The notes: generated from the sequence alone by a model not told the origin. Shown: positions 36,691 to 49,500, numbered from the stretch's first letter. The stretch is 64,000 bases of DNA from Phlegmacium glaucopus (GCA_015039465.1 MU130379.1:586831-650830); one strand, 5' to 3'. A program made the numbers and translations.

Positions 36691-36910
36691 GGGTTTTAGT
36701 TTTCCAAGGTGACCTTGGGGGTTGAATTTGTGATATTGACTTGCAGTGTTGAAGAGGTCATGGATGGTAGATGTTGTTGAACAAAAGGTCGACAGTCAGT
36801 AGTGCGTGATGTCAAAGATGTCAAAGACCTCACCGAAGCCAGGTCCTTATTGAAGGGGGAAATGACTGATAGCCAACAGAGAAGAGGAGAGAAGTGATGT
36901 TTGGAGGCCA

Positions 36911-37147
36911 GTGACCAAGGGAGTGGAAGAATATGGGAAGAGCTTTGAAATGAACGTGGAGCAAAGGAAAGACGCTCTTGAAGAAATCCCATCTTTCGAA
37001 GCAGACACAGATGGGCCTAGCGGTAAGCCAGTGCAGAGTGCTGCCGACTCGGACGATGAAGATATGAAGAAATTTAGATTTTTCACAAATGATCGAAAAG
37101 TGGTAAAAGCTGAAGCCAATTCATTTTTCATGGAGCATTTGAGATAA
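36911..37147 (+). CDS. Unrecognised short open frame
   Basis: A 78-codon frame encodes a strongly charged peptide with a DSDDEDMKKFRFF segment. The composition is like a real protein, but no family is recognised and no flanking exons could be joined with confidence. It lies just after the tandem repeats. It may be a small gene, the last exon of a degraded one, or chance. Confidence 0.22.
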   Translation: MTKGVEEYGKSFEMNVEQRKDALEEIPSFEADTDGPSGKPVQSAADSDDEDMKKFRFFTNDRKVVKAEANSFFMEHLR

Positions 37148-37538
37148 AAGCGAACACGGCAATCGTACTTACGTTATGAGTCAAGTCTGGTCCACTTGTC
37201 TGGTTGCGGCGCCGGACACTACTATGGGGCTCTGGGGTTGCCAGTATAGCCTGAGCAGACGACATATCAACAATGGTTGGGAGAGGAGATTTTCGAATCA
37301 AGAGAATATTCCTGTGTGATTTTCGTGACTTGTCTCCTTGCCAGTTTACTTACAACTTACCTGCTTGGATTTTCTTGACCACCATGATGGTCACCCTCCA
37401 GCGTTCTCCACCATTCAATAGCTTTTGTTCCGTGGTGAGTATGATTCTAATAGTTGTCGCAAAAAGAAAGATTTCCAAATTGGTGACAGTCACACTTGAC
37501 TATCAACCTTTGTCGTTCACACGAGAGCATCTTTCGCA

Positions 37539-40500
37539 ATGTCCACTTCATCGAAACCCGAACTCACTGCCGAGCAGATGCAGAAACTGCAAGCAAAGTT
37601 TACCCAATTCCGTATCCTCGTGATCGGCCGAGCCAACGCAGGCAAGACAACAATCCTGCGAAGACTCTGCAACGCTACAGGAGAACCTACGATCTTCAGT
37701 CCAGGTGGTAAAAAGGTGAAATATATGGTGAAAGTTCATACCGGATGTTGACACCCATGCCCATGATCCCAGATCGAGTCATCGGTCCTTGATCCATCCG
37801 TGAAGGTAAGTGGGGTTCATGTATTAATGATGGGTTATGTTCAACTGATATCCTCACACTGTAGCGTGGAGAGCATAACATTGAGAATCAAATGATATTT
37901 GAGAGCAATCCTGGATTTATCTTTCATGACTCCCGTGGTTTTGAAGCTGGTGGTGTTCAAGAGTTAAAGCTGGTACAGGAATTCATCAAGGAGCGTTCAA
38001 GGGCAAAAAATGTGAAGGAGCAACTTCATGCAATCTGGTGTGTTAGTACTTGCCTTTAGAGAATAAATTTCTTTACAGAGACATAGGTACTGCATTCCAA
38101 CAAGTGATGACCGGCCAATCACTACAGCAGAGAGGAAGTTTTTCAATGAATGTGGGACAGGGCTTGGTATGTGTTGTCTTGTCAATACTTTACCATGAAA
38201 GATGACTCTGTGAAGTACCAGTGATTGTTTTGTGGACCAAGACTGACTCTCTTGATGTTCCTAAAATCAAGCAACTCATGAAGGAAGGTAAAAGTAGGGC
38301 TGAGGCAATGCAAGAAGCTCCCCAAAAAGCCTGGATTGATTTTGAACAGAGTATTCATCAAAGGTTTGAAGAGTTTAAATATCCACCCAAGGCATATGTT
38401 GTATTTCGAAGTAAGTGTTATACTTTTAATAACTATTTGGCTAATTATGTTGTGCAGAGATGCATGAACCTGGAGCTGATTGTAAAGACTTGATTGAAAA
38501 AACAGCAGCTGCACTCTCTAGTGAAGAGTTACAACAGCTTTTTCTTTCAACACAGCAAAACAATATTGAGCTGTGCATTGCATATGGAATTAGAAGGTGA
38601 GGAACTATTATTTTTAAATTTATCACATTAACATGATTCCTAGAATTGTAAAGAAATATTTCAAGAAGAATAAAAAAGATGGGGCACAATATATGACAAC
38701 TGTGCTGGCATACTTTCCACATATTGTAGTATGTATTTGGTCAGACCAAATAAGCCATTGACAACTGATTGAGTTGTGTAGGGTGTTATCTTGGGCATTT
38801 TGTACTCAAAACATAGACTGACATATATCCCAACAGGCTGTATGTAGGAAAAGAGTCATCATTATATTATCTGACCCACTTTTTCTCTAACAGGTTGTAA
38901 GTGCAGGACCATCTTATCTTAATCTGCTTTACCTTGACTACCTTACTCTTTTGACAGGATGTGAGTGCGAAGCCTTCTTGATCTGCCTTGACCCTACCTT
39001 ACTCTGTTGACAGGATGTAAGTGCAAGACCATCTTGATCTGCCTTGACCCTACCTTACTCTGTTGACAGGATGTAAGTACAAGACCATCTTGATCTGCCT
39101 TGACCCTACCTTACTCTTTTGACAGGATGTGAGTGCAAGACCATCTTGATCTGCCTTGACTCTAGGTTACTCTTTTGACAGTTGGTAAGTGCAAGACCAT
39201 CTTGATCTGCTTTGACTCTAGCTTACTCTTTTGACAGTCAGTAAGTGCAAGACCATCTTGATCTGCCTTGAGTTTAGCTTACTCTTTTGACAGGAAGTAA
39301 GTGCAAGACCATCTTGATCTGCCTTGACTCCACCTTACTCTTGTGACAGTTGGTAAGTGCAAGACCATCTTGATCTGCTTTGGCTCTAGCTTACTTTTTG
39401 ACAGGGGGTAAGTGCACATCTTGATCTGCTTTGACTCTAGCTTACTATTTTGACAGCCAGTAAGTGCAAAACCATCTTGATCTGCTTTGACTCTAGCTTA
39501 CTCTTTTGACAGGCAGTAAGTGCAAGACCATCTTGGTCTGCCTTGACTCTACCTTACTCTTGTGACAGTTTGTAAGTGTAAGAACATCTTGTGACTCCAA
39601 TAGCTTACTCTTTTGACAGAAAGTAGGTGCAAGACCATCTTGATCTGCTTTGGCTCTAGCTTACTCTTTTGACAGAATGTGAGTGCAAGACTATCTTGAT
39701 CTGCCTTGACTCTAGCTTACTCTTTTGACAGAAAGTAAGTGCAAGACCATCTTAATCTGCTTTTGACTCTAGCTTACTCTTTTGACAGTTTGTAAGTGAA
39801 AGGCCATCTTGATCTGCCTTGACTCTAGCTTACTCTTTTTTCAGGATGCAAGTGCAAGACTATCTTGATCTGCTCTGACTCTAGCTTACTTCTTTAACAG
39901 AATGTAAGTGTAAGACCATCTTGATCTGCCCTGACTCTACCTTACTCTTGTGACAGTTGGTAAGTGCAAGACCATCTTGATCTGCCTTCACTCTAGCTTA
40001 CTCTTTTGACAGGGAGTAAGTGCAAGACCCATCTTGATCTGCTTTGACTCTAACTTACTCTTTTGACAGAAAGTAAGTGCAAGACCATCTTGATCTGCCT
40101 TGGCTCTAGCTTACTCTTTTGACAGTTGGTAAGTGCAAGACCATCTTGATCTGCTTTGACTCTAGCTTACTATTTTGACAGCATGTAAGTGCAAGACCAT
40201 CTGTTAAGTTTAAAACAAAGAAGTCACGTCGGAGTTACTCCGGAACGGACGGAACGGAACCGGAACAGTAAGCGGAAAGGACGTTGGCCTCAGCGTGTGT
40301 GCTGTGCCACCCAGCTCCTAAGATGTCCTGATTTCGGAATGGAAGAAGAAGTAATAAGACGGAAGACCTCAGTGACTTTAGAGGATGAACAAGAGGAGGA
40401 AACAAAGTTGATATTCGAACTGAGGGAAAACATACAAGTTCGAGTACTTTAAATATAAAAGGAATTGCAACCGAAATATAGAATATAAATATAAGTGCTG

Positions 40501-43500
40501 CGTTCTGCTCCCGGAAAAGGTCCTGCATTCTTGGGTGAATAATCCATGGCTGGTGTGCTGACTGATGATGGGAAAGATGATGACAAAGAATAGTGGTAGT
40601 GGCGAAGAAGTGATAACGGGTTTGGAGTATAGACGGAGGAACCGGAATGACACGGAGAAGTCTCGGAGTTGAACATAGGAAGAGTAGTTCGGGATATAAG
40701 GGAAGGCACTGTACGGAGTACGGACTACCGGAAACAGCTCCGACGGAGCCGGACCGGAGTAACGTATAACGGAATGTAACAGTACCTCCCTGTCAAGGCC
40801 GAGACCCTCGAGGCCACGTGATGGTCCATGCAAGGCTGACATGGTATAAAGACCGTCAGAAACTGGTGGTGACTCTTCACTTCGGATAACTTACCAAAAC
40901 CCCCATCCTCTTAATAAAATTGCTATTAACACCAACAACGACAAGGCTGGCTCCTCAAGCCTCTAAAATAAAAACTCCATGAACTCCAACAACAAAGCTG
41001 GCCCCTCCCTGCCTCCCGCTTCGCAACGAGCTCGGCTCGAAGAAGCACGGGAACGTCGACGGAAAGAACGGGAGGAGGAGGAGAAGCGGGTAGAAGCAGA
41101 GAGACAGAGGGTAGAGGTGGAGAAACGGAGAGTAGAGGCGGAGAAGAGGAAGAATGAGGAGTTGCAACGGAGGCAGCAGGAGGAGGAGCAGAGGAAGAGA
41201 AAGGCGGAGGCGATCGCGGTTGACGACGACGACGATGAAGAAGAAGAAGAAGGAAACGGAATGGAGCCGGGGCCGAGTGCCCCGAAAAAGAGAAAAACAA
41301 ATGAAAAAGTAAGTGGTTCAAAAACAGAAACGGAATAAAACTAACGGAAAGCACATAGGAGGTCTATCAGACCAAGACGAAGAAAAACCCGGCGTGCAGC
41401 CGGTGTGAAGACGCACACGAGGTGTGCTACGAGAAAAGCAGTGGGCCAGGGTGCTGGCGCTGCTATCAGAGGAAGATCGCATGCAGCCTGGTCGGAGGGA
41501 AACGGAGAATGAAGGAGACGGAGACGGAGAAACGGAGCGGAAGGGTGGATAAGGGGAAAAAGAAGGAGGTAGCGCCAGAGGTGGACGGGACGGAGTTGAT
41601 AATAGAGGGGCTGGAGATGATTGGAGGATTGTTGAGGAAAATGGTGGAGATGCAGGAGGGAATCAAGTACGCGATGGAAGTGCGGATGAGGAGGGAGATA
41701 GAGAGGGAGAAAAGGGAGATAGAGAAGGATAGACGGAAAGAGGAGTGGAGAGAAGAGGAGAGGAAACGGAGGGATGCGACGAAAGTGGAGAAGGGGGTGG
41801 AGACGGAGTTGCAAGAGGAGACGGAGGAGGAAAAAAAAAAAAAAAAAAAAAAAAAACCACTTGACTAGGTACAGAAGTTTGCATACACGTCGCCTGTTAT
41901 CCAGAAGGGTGCAAGAGGAGATGGAGGTGCAAAAGGAGACTTCAAATTCCTGTTCTCCGTCAATGACGACCGGAGGAGGCGGAGGTTGAGTGCGTTCCGG
42001 AATAGTGTTCGGAATGGAGGGCTCTAGCATGGAAACATGGAAGACGGGATGGACAGCATGCAAGTTGTTGGGAAGATGGAGGGTCCAGGACAAAGGACCT
42101 GCCTGAGCTATAATCTCATACGGACCAAGACACTTCTCGGAGAGTTTCTTTGAAGGTCTGGTCATATGGAAGAATTGTGCTCTGACAAAGGCTCAATCTC
42201 TGACCTTGAAGTCGGGAGGAGGAATCCGACGCTTGTCCGCGGTACTTTATAAGCAGGACATGACTTCTGGGATGATGTCTCTGTTAGGGGACACCCGACT
42301 TTAACCCAAACCTCAACTCTAGAATCATACACCCCACCTTTCCGACGACCTCCGACCTTCCGTCCAACTCCGCTTCCGTCACCGGTTGACTCCGGAATCC
42401 CGTAGTTCCGCTCCGACTCCGGTCCTCCGATTCACTCCATCCTTTATTTCTATTTTTCATATCGCACCACTTCTTATTTAATTAATTAATTATTATCGTA
42501 TCATTCCTTTATTTATTGTATATCTCCGTTATGTCCATATTAGTACTTAAACACCCCCAGCCTAGCAGGGATCCCCATCCTTTCCTCTTTGGATCCCCTG
42601 CTAGGTAAGTCACTTGTAGATATCTTTTCTGAAATATTATTAACTTTGGATCCCCTGCTAGCTTGACTAAGTCAGCGTCGCAGTTGCCCTAACATCGACA
42701 GCATTACAGACACCACAAACAGAGAAGGAATCCGACGCTTGTCCGCGGAACGTTGGTATTGTTCCTGGGAAGTAAGGATGGCTTTTCGGAGTTCCTCGTG
42801 GAGTTCGTTAAGGTCCGTAACGTACTTGTGAGCATGGGAGGAGACGAGGTTGTACTCTGGATAGATAGTGATAGCCGGATCGTAGCCTTTGTTGGCAAAG
42901 AATGGAGATACACCGGTAGTGGCACTCGGAGTATTGTTGTAGGAGAATTCCGCTAACGGGAGAAGTGAACTCCAGTTGTCTTGCTGATAATTGCAGTAGA
43001 TGCGGATGTATTGTTCCAAGGTCTGGTTGACGCGTTCCGTTTGTCCGTCACCTTCCGGGTGGTATCCGGAGGTGAAGTGCAACTTCATGTCGAGGGCTTT
43101 TCCGAGGGATCTGAAGAAGTGAGATACAAACTCGGAACCGCGATCAGAGGTTACATGGGACGGAACACCGTGCTTGGAAAACACGTGGATGACAAATAGT
43201 TCAGCAAGTTGAGCGGAAGTGATGGTGTCGTATGTGGGGATGAAAATGGATTGTTTCGTGAAACGGTCTACTACGACCAAGACCGCAGTGAAACCTTCGG
43301 AGTCCGGAAGGTGTTCAATGAAATCCATGGAGATGGAGTCCCAAGGACGGGACGGAACAGGGAGTTGTCGGAGTAAGCCGTATGGTTTATGACGTTTGGC
43401 TTTGGACCGAGAACAGGTGGTGCAAGTCCTACAATAATCAGTGACAAAAACACGAACACTGGGCCAAGTATATTCTCAACGGATAACCGCAAGAGTTCTA

Positions 43501-46500
43501 TTGACACCAAAATGTCCGGAGACGGGATGGTCATGATAATAACGAAGGACACGGAGACGAAGATCTCCGGAATCTGGAACATAGATCCGTTGATCAATCC
43601 GGACGAATCCGCAAGAGTCCTTAGACCATCTAGCATACTTCAGATTGTCTAGATCCGATAAGTAGGACTGTGCAAGGGGATCCGTGGAAAGAGCGGAAAG
43701 AATCCCCTTGTTGAGCTCTTCGACATCCATGGTAAAGATACCACGGAGTACTGTAGGAAGTAATGAAGTAGCTCGGAGAGAAGCGGAAAGTTGTTCGGAA
43801 GAAAAGATAGGTTTAAAATTGTGTGGATTGACTTCACCGTAATCTTTCCCTCCCTCCTTTAGATAGAGGTCAGGACGACGAGTCAGCGCGTCCAGCTTTG
43901 TCCTGAGATGGCCTGGGCAAAATCTGATAACCATGTTGAATGCGGAAAGGTACTCCGACCACCGGGATAAGATTTTGGTGGTCGAGAAATACTCTAGATT
44001 CTTATGGTCAGTAACCACATCAATCAGGAAACTAGCACCTTCAAGGTAGTGACGCCAAGCTTTAAAAGCTTCAAAAATGGCGAGCAACTCCTTATCATGA
44101 ACATCGTAATTCAATTCCGCACCGGAAAAGGTACGAGAACGATACGCGACGGGATGGATTTCTCCATCAGAATCACGGATGGAAAGGATAGCTGCTAAAG
44201 TGTAGTCGGATGCGTCAGTTTCCACAATGATAGGACAGTTTGGCTTCCAGTGTGTTAACACCGGAGCGGAAATAAAAGCCTCCTTGAGAGTCTTAAAAGC
44301 AAGGCGACAACTGTCATCAAAAACCCACGGAATATTTTTCCGGGTGAGACGGGTCAACGGAACCACAATATTGGAATAGTTGTGGATGAAACGTCTGTAA
44401 AAATTAGCAAAACCGAGGAAGGATTGGACATCTTTGACTTTCCGAGGTTCCGGCCAGTCTTGAATGACTTGGACTTTCGCCGGATCCATAGAAAGGCCAT
44501 CAGGACCAATCATGTGACCCAGGTACTCGACGGAATCGGAGTGGAAAACACATTTCTTACGATTAGCGAAGAGATTATTATCTCGGAGCCGCCGGAGGAC
44601 TTCGGAGACATGTTTGATGTGATCTTTTTCGTTGATGGAGAAAATAAGGATGTCGTCCAGATAGATGATTACGAACACATCTAAAAGATCAGCAAAAATG
44701 GTATTAAGGAAGCATTGAAAACCGCCAGGGGCATTGGTAAGCCCGAACGGCATGACGAGCCATTCGAAAGAGCCATAGCGGGTACGAAAAGCAGTCTTCC
44801 ACTCGTCTCCGGCAGCAATCCGGACGAGATGGTAGGCATGCTTTAAATCGATTTTAGTGAATATTCCGGATTTGTGGGGAGCATCAAGTAAGTCGGAAAC
44901 AAGGGGTAAGGGATACTTGTCTTTCCGATGATAGGACCCAGGAGACGTCTAGGGATGTAAACGCACCATTTTCGCGGTTTCACAACCTTTGCAGTATACT
45001 CGCGGATGCTCACATATCATTGCGGATACTTGCAGATCATCGCAGGTCATCGCAGATCATCGCAGATCATCGCAGATCATCACAGGTCATCGCACATACT
45101 CGCACATACTCGCAGCTCATCGCAGAACACTTGCAGATCATCGCAGACACTTGCAGTCATCACCAATATTCGCATTATCATTTGCAGTTGCCAGCTGTTC
45201 TTGCAATCATTAAACACGACTCAAACAATCACTCAGGTGACTGTATTACTCATCACCTTTATTTTTATCTTGTCCCCTTTATTTGGCTCTTATCTCCTAT
45301 GTTTCATTACCAATTTACCGGATCCATGTGACTCCGCTTTAACCCACATTTTACATTCTTGTTTCACCTTTCCGCACTTAGCTATTGCTAGTTACTATAT
45401 TATTAGCAGTAGCAAGTAGGGTAACAAGAGAAGAGGGGGAGAGACGAAATTACCACACTTTTGATCCCACCTTTGGAACGTCGTGCTAAGCTACTCTTGC
45501 ACTCCTTCAAAATCATCCTGCGGGCTTCGCTTTTTCTGCGCATTATCTCGCACTTTAAAGCGAACCTTCGCACCTCATAAAACCTCACTATCACCTACTG
45601 AAGAGAACTACATCAACCCCACGAACTACGTACTACTTGCGGTCTGTCCCCACCGCAGGTACATCACCGAGTGATGGCATTGAGTTTTCAGAAGTCGACG
45701 CAAAGCCGGAGTGACCCGTCCTTCTTCTTGATAAACAGGACAGGTGCTCCGAAAGGAGACTTAGAGGGGCGGATGAAACCCATGTTTAGGTGCTCGCCAA
45801 TGAATTCTCGGAGCGTTCCTAACTCGGATTCGGAAAGGGGATAAATCGGACCCAAAGGGGGCTTAGCAGACTCATCGATTTCGATTTTTAGGTCATACTC
45901 TCGATGGTCCGCTAGAGTGTTAGCCTTGCCTTTGGAAAAGACGTCCGAAAATTCGTGGTATATTTCCGGAACACCGTCCAGATCGGAATCGGAAAGTGTA
46001 GCGGAGGCTGAGGCGGAACGGCCAGCAGCCTCGACTGGATCGTGAACGGAAATGGAGTAGCATTGGGCTCCTTCGGAACGGATGGACCTCATGAAAGCTG
46101 CAGCAGACACTAAGGAAATTTTAGGAGCGGTCAATGGTTTCGGAACAAAAGGGATATCAAGAGGTGGTTCCGGAATAGTCTCGCAAGGTTTTTCAACCTT
46201 CGAACTCGTGGAAACCGTATCCGACATTGTAATGTCAGATACCGGAACGGGTGCCTTGGCGGAAACGGAAACGGGAACTGGAAGGATAACTATACGGTCT
46301 CGGAAAGTTACACTGCTATCGACCCAGTCAATCAACGGATTATGTTGGGTGAGCCAGTCAAGCCCGAGTACAGCAGGAAAATCAGAATCCAGCTTGGTTA
46401 ATAAAAACCGGATTTTGTGGACTGTACCACAAGAGAAACGAACGGAAACATTGGTAGCATGTGATCATGCCCGGAGAAGAACCATCAATAAGACGGAGAA

Positions 46501-49500
46501 TCATAGGAGTAATCGGAAAAATAGGAAAACCATTGGACTTCGCGAAATGCTCGTCCATGAAACAGTGAGTGGAACCACTGTCAATAAAAGCGGAAAAATC
46601 GATATTTGGAAATTGAAGAGAAAGAAGAGAAACAAAGACTGCTCAGGTTTCTGGAGATATTATTGCATTTAGGACTGCAACAAGCTCAGCACAGGGCTTC
46701 TCGCAATTCACTGTCTGTGCTGAGTCCAGTGAATTGCTTAGTCTTTTCTTTTTTTCTGAACCGGAGTCCTTTGGCTTAGCCGGAGCGGACTCAGAGACGG
46801 AATCAGAAACGGTAGAGGCTCGGCCTTTAGCGGAGCTTGCCTTGGCAAGGTTACAGTCAGGAACGCGATGTCCCGGCTTGCCACAGAAAAGACAAAGTTT
46901 ATTATCCATCCGGCGTTGCCTTTCTTGCTGGGTAAGTCTACCCCGCGAGTCCAGCTTGCCTTCTAGATTAGGTTTAGGAGGAGTGGAAGATGAAACCTTA
47001 CCGGAGTCTGCGGGCTTAACGGATTTTTGATCCGAAGGCCGAGACTGTTTACCGGAACTGGTAGAAGGGTTGGAAGAAGAGGGTACGGAGGAGGATGAAG
47101 AAGGGGTAGGACCCTTCGGGGGGTTTTGGCGTTGCTGCGGAGCGGATTCCCAAGAATGTTCTTGCATATGTTCCCAGTAGCGAGCATCGGCGTTTTGAGC
47201 TTTTTGACGCATCGCGGTTAAAGACCGAGGCTTGCCATCACCTTTGCTGATTTCATCCTTGATTCGGGAAGGTAAACCTTCGTAAAACCTATACCTAAGA
47301 GCAGGCTCGCCCCAAGTACAGCGGACTGCCAAGGAGTTAAACCGGACTAAGTAATCGGAGATACATTGGCCGTCCTTCATTTGGAGGTTGGTGAGTTCGT
47401 GTTCTATGTCGGCGGACTCGTCGTAAGGACCAAAGTTGGACTGGAGTTCGCTGACGAAGAGATCCCAATCTTCAAGCCAAGACGGAGGCTCGTCGGTGAG
47501 ACCAGAAATTCCAGGTTCGAACCATTCCTGAGCAACGTCCCAGAGATAGGACAAAGCAAAGGTTACTCGCTTGGAGTCATCTCGGAATGTGTCGGAAGAG
47601 CTCCGGAAATAGAGCTTGCACTGGAAAAGAAAAGCTTTTAGTTTCTTAGGATCCTTACCTGTGAAGGGTTCGGGCTCTCTAAGTCTGCCAGCCGAATCGG
47701 ACTTGGCTGAAGATTTCCCGAGGGAATTTAAAGCGGAAACGAGTTGATTGATATGAATAGTTGGAGACTCAACTTCGTCCGTAGTACTCCGAGGTTCATC
47801 AATATGACTAGCCTCTTCGACTACATCGGGAATGGGAGTGTTTTCGTGGGACATAATTTCTTGTAACGGTAATTGTGTTTTGGAAGTTTTAGAACGAGTT
47901 TGCATAGGAGTGGGTGAGCAGTTTGAATATACTGTTAAGTTTAAAACAAAGAAGTCACGTCGGAGTTACTCCGGAACGGAACCGGAACAGTAAGTGGAAA
48001 GGACGTTGGCCTCAGCGTGTGTGCTGTGCCGCCCAGCTCCTAAGATGTCCTGATTTCGGAACGGAAGAAGAAGTAATAAGACGGAAGACCTCAGTGACTT
48101 TAGAGGACGAACAAGAGGAGGAAACAAAGTTGATATTCGAACTGCGGGAAAACATACAAGTTCGAGTACTTTAAATATAAAAGGAATTGCAACCGAAATA
48201 TAGAATATAAATATAAGTGCTGCGTTCTGCTCCCGGAAAAGGTCCTGCATTCTTGGGTGAATAATCCATGGCTGGTGTGCTGACTGATGATGGGAAAGAT
48301 GATGACAAAGAATAGTGGTAGTGGCGAAGAAGTGATAACGGGTTTGGAGTATGGATGGAGGAACCGGAATGACACGGAGAAGTCTTGGAGTTGAACATAG
48401 GGAGAGTAGTTCGGGATATAAGGGAAGGCACTGTACGGAGTACGGACTACCGGAAACAGCTCCGACGGAGCCGGACCGGAGTAACATATAACGGAATGTA
48501 ACACCATCTTGATCTGCATTGGCTCTAGCGTCCTCTTTTGGCAGGATGTAAGTGCAAGACCATCTTGATCTACCCTTGGCTCTAGCTTACTCTTTTGACA
48601 GTTGGTAAGTGCAAGACCATCTTGATCTGCCTTGACTCTACCTTACTCTTGTGACAGTTGGTAAGTACAAGACCATCTTGAGCTGCCTTGACCCTACCTT
48701 ACTCTTTTGACAGGATGTAAGTGCAAGGCCATCTTGATTTGTCTTCACTCTAGCTTACTCTTTTGACAGATAGTAAGTGTAAGCACAGAGAAGTCTTTTC
48801 TCATTCTGTCATCTTCCTTTATTGATGTCTGCTTTCTTGGTATGTCTTTGATGACAGGAAGTATGTGCAAGAGCTATCATTATTAATTATCATTCTTTTA
48901 CTAATGTCACAATGTATTTGGACAGCATGTGGGTGCACTGATCATATCAACATTATTGCTAATCTCAATTGGCATATTTTTTTTGGCAGTATGCATGTTG
49001 AACTTGTCATTTTTTCTACTATTTATTCCATGACATACATATGTGAACAGGATGTATGTGCACACAGTTTGTGATCTGCCTTTTTATCTTGCTCATGGAA
49101 TACCACTCTTTACAGGAGGTAAGTATTGCAATACTGTTCTTTTTATTGTCTGTAATAGTATTTGGTGATTTTTTTTAAAAGTCATTTCTATTTCTATACT
49201 GACTTTTTTTATCTAGTTTTCATAACTCTCAATGCACAGGATTCAATCTCCAAAATCATGGCATTTATTGTGAGTATTTACTCTTTGGAAATATGCCAAG
49301 TGACAAATTTAAATTTTCAAAATGTTAAGCTTTCTGGCCTATCTGCAAACATCAGCTTAAAAGAAGCTACATACTGTGCAATTGGCATGCATCTGATTTA
49401 ACATTCCTCTCCATACTTACTATATTGACTTTTTCTATTAGTTGCAGCTATTCTTGGCCACTTGTCTTTCTTTCTTTTCAAAGAATCAGAAAGTAAGACT

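Larger units (their letters stand above)
40202..48503 (-). mobile_element. Ty3/Gypsy (chromovirus-like) LTR retrotransposon, degenerate
   Basis: The element is 8,302 bp with near-identical LTRs (40202-40781 and 47933-48503) and a 5-bp target duplication CCATC. Coding is on the minus strand in the order gag, protease, reverse transcriptase, RNase H, integrase, chromodomain, which is the Ty3/Gypsy order. The open frames are broken by TGA stops and by two further insertions (42282-42694 and about 44930-45672). It carries an antisense gene between the chromodomain and the 3' LTR. The two LTRs are nearly identical apart from a 9-bp indel, so the insertion is fairly recent. Confidence 0.92.

Noticed and set aside
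38837..40184. Recursive-splicing ratchet sites
   Set aside because: Recursive sites join AG directly to GT with no exon. Here the spacing is exactly three bases in every unit and the bases form sense codons, so microexons fit better. Ratchet use is still not excluded experimentally.
41341..42165. A single long minus-strand protein of 274 codons
   Set aside because: Only the first third is integrase tail and chromodomain. The rest is the complement of the purine-rich antisense gene read through poly-T.
47500..47540. tRNA B-box-like GGTTCGAACC
   Set aside because: It lies within the Gag coding region and no cloverleaf can be folded around it.
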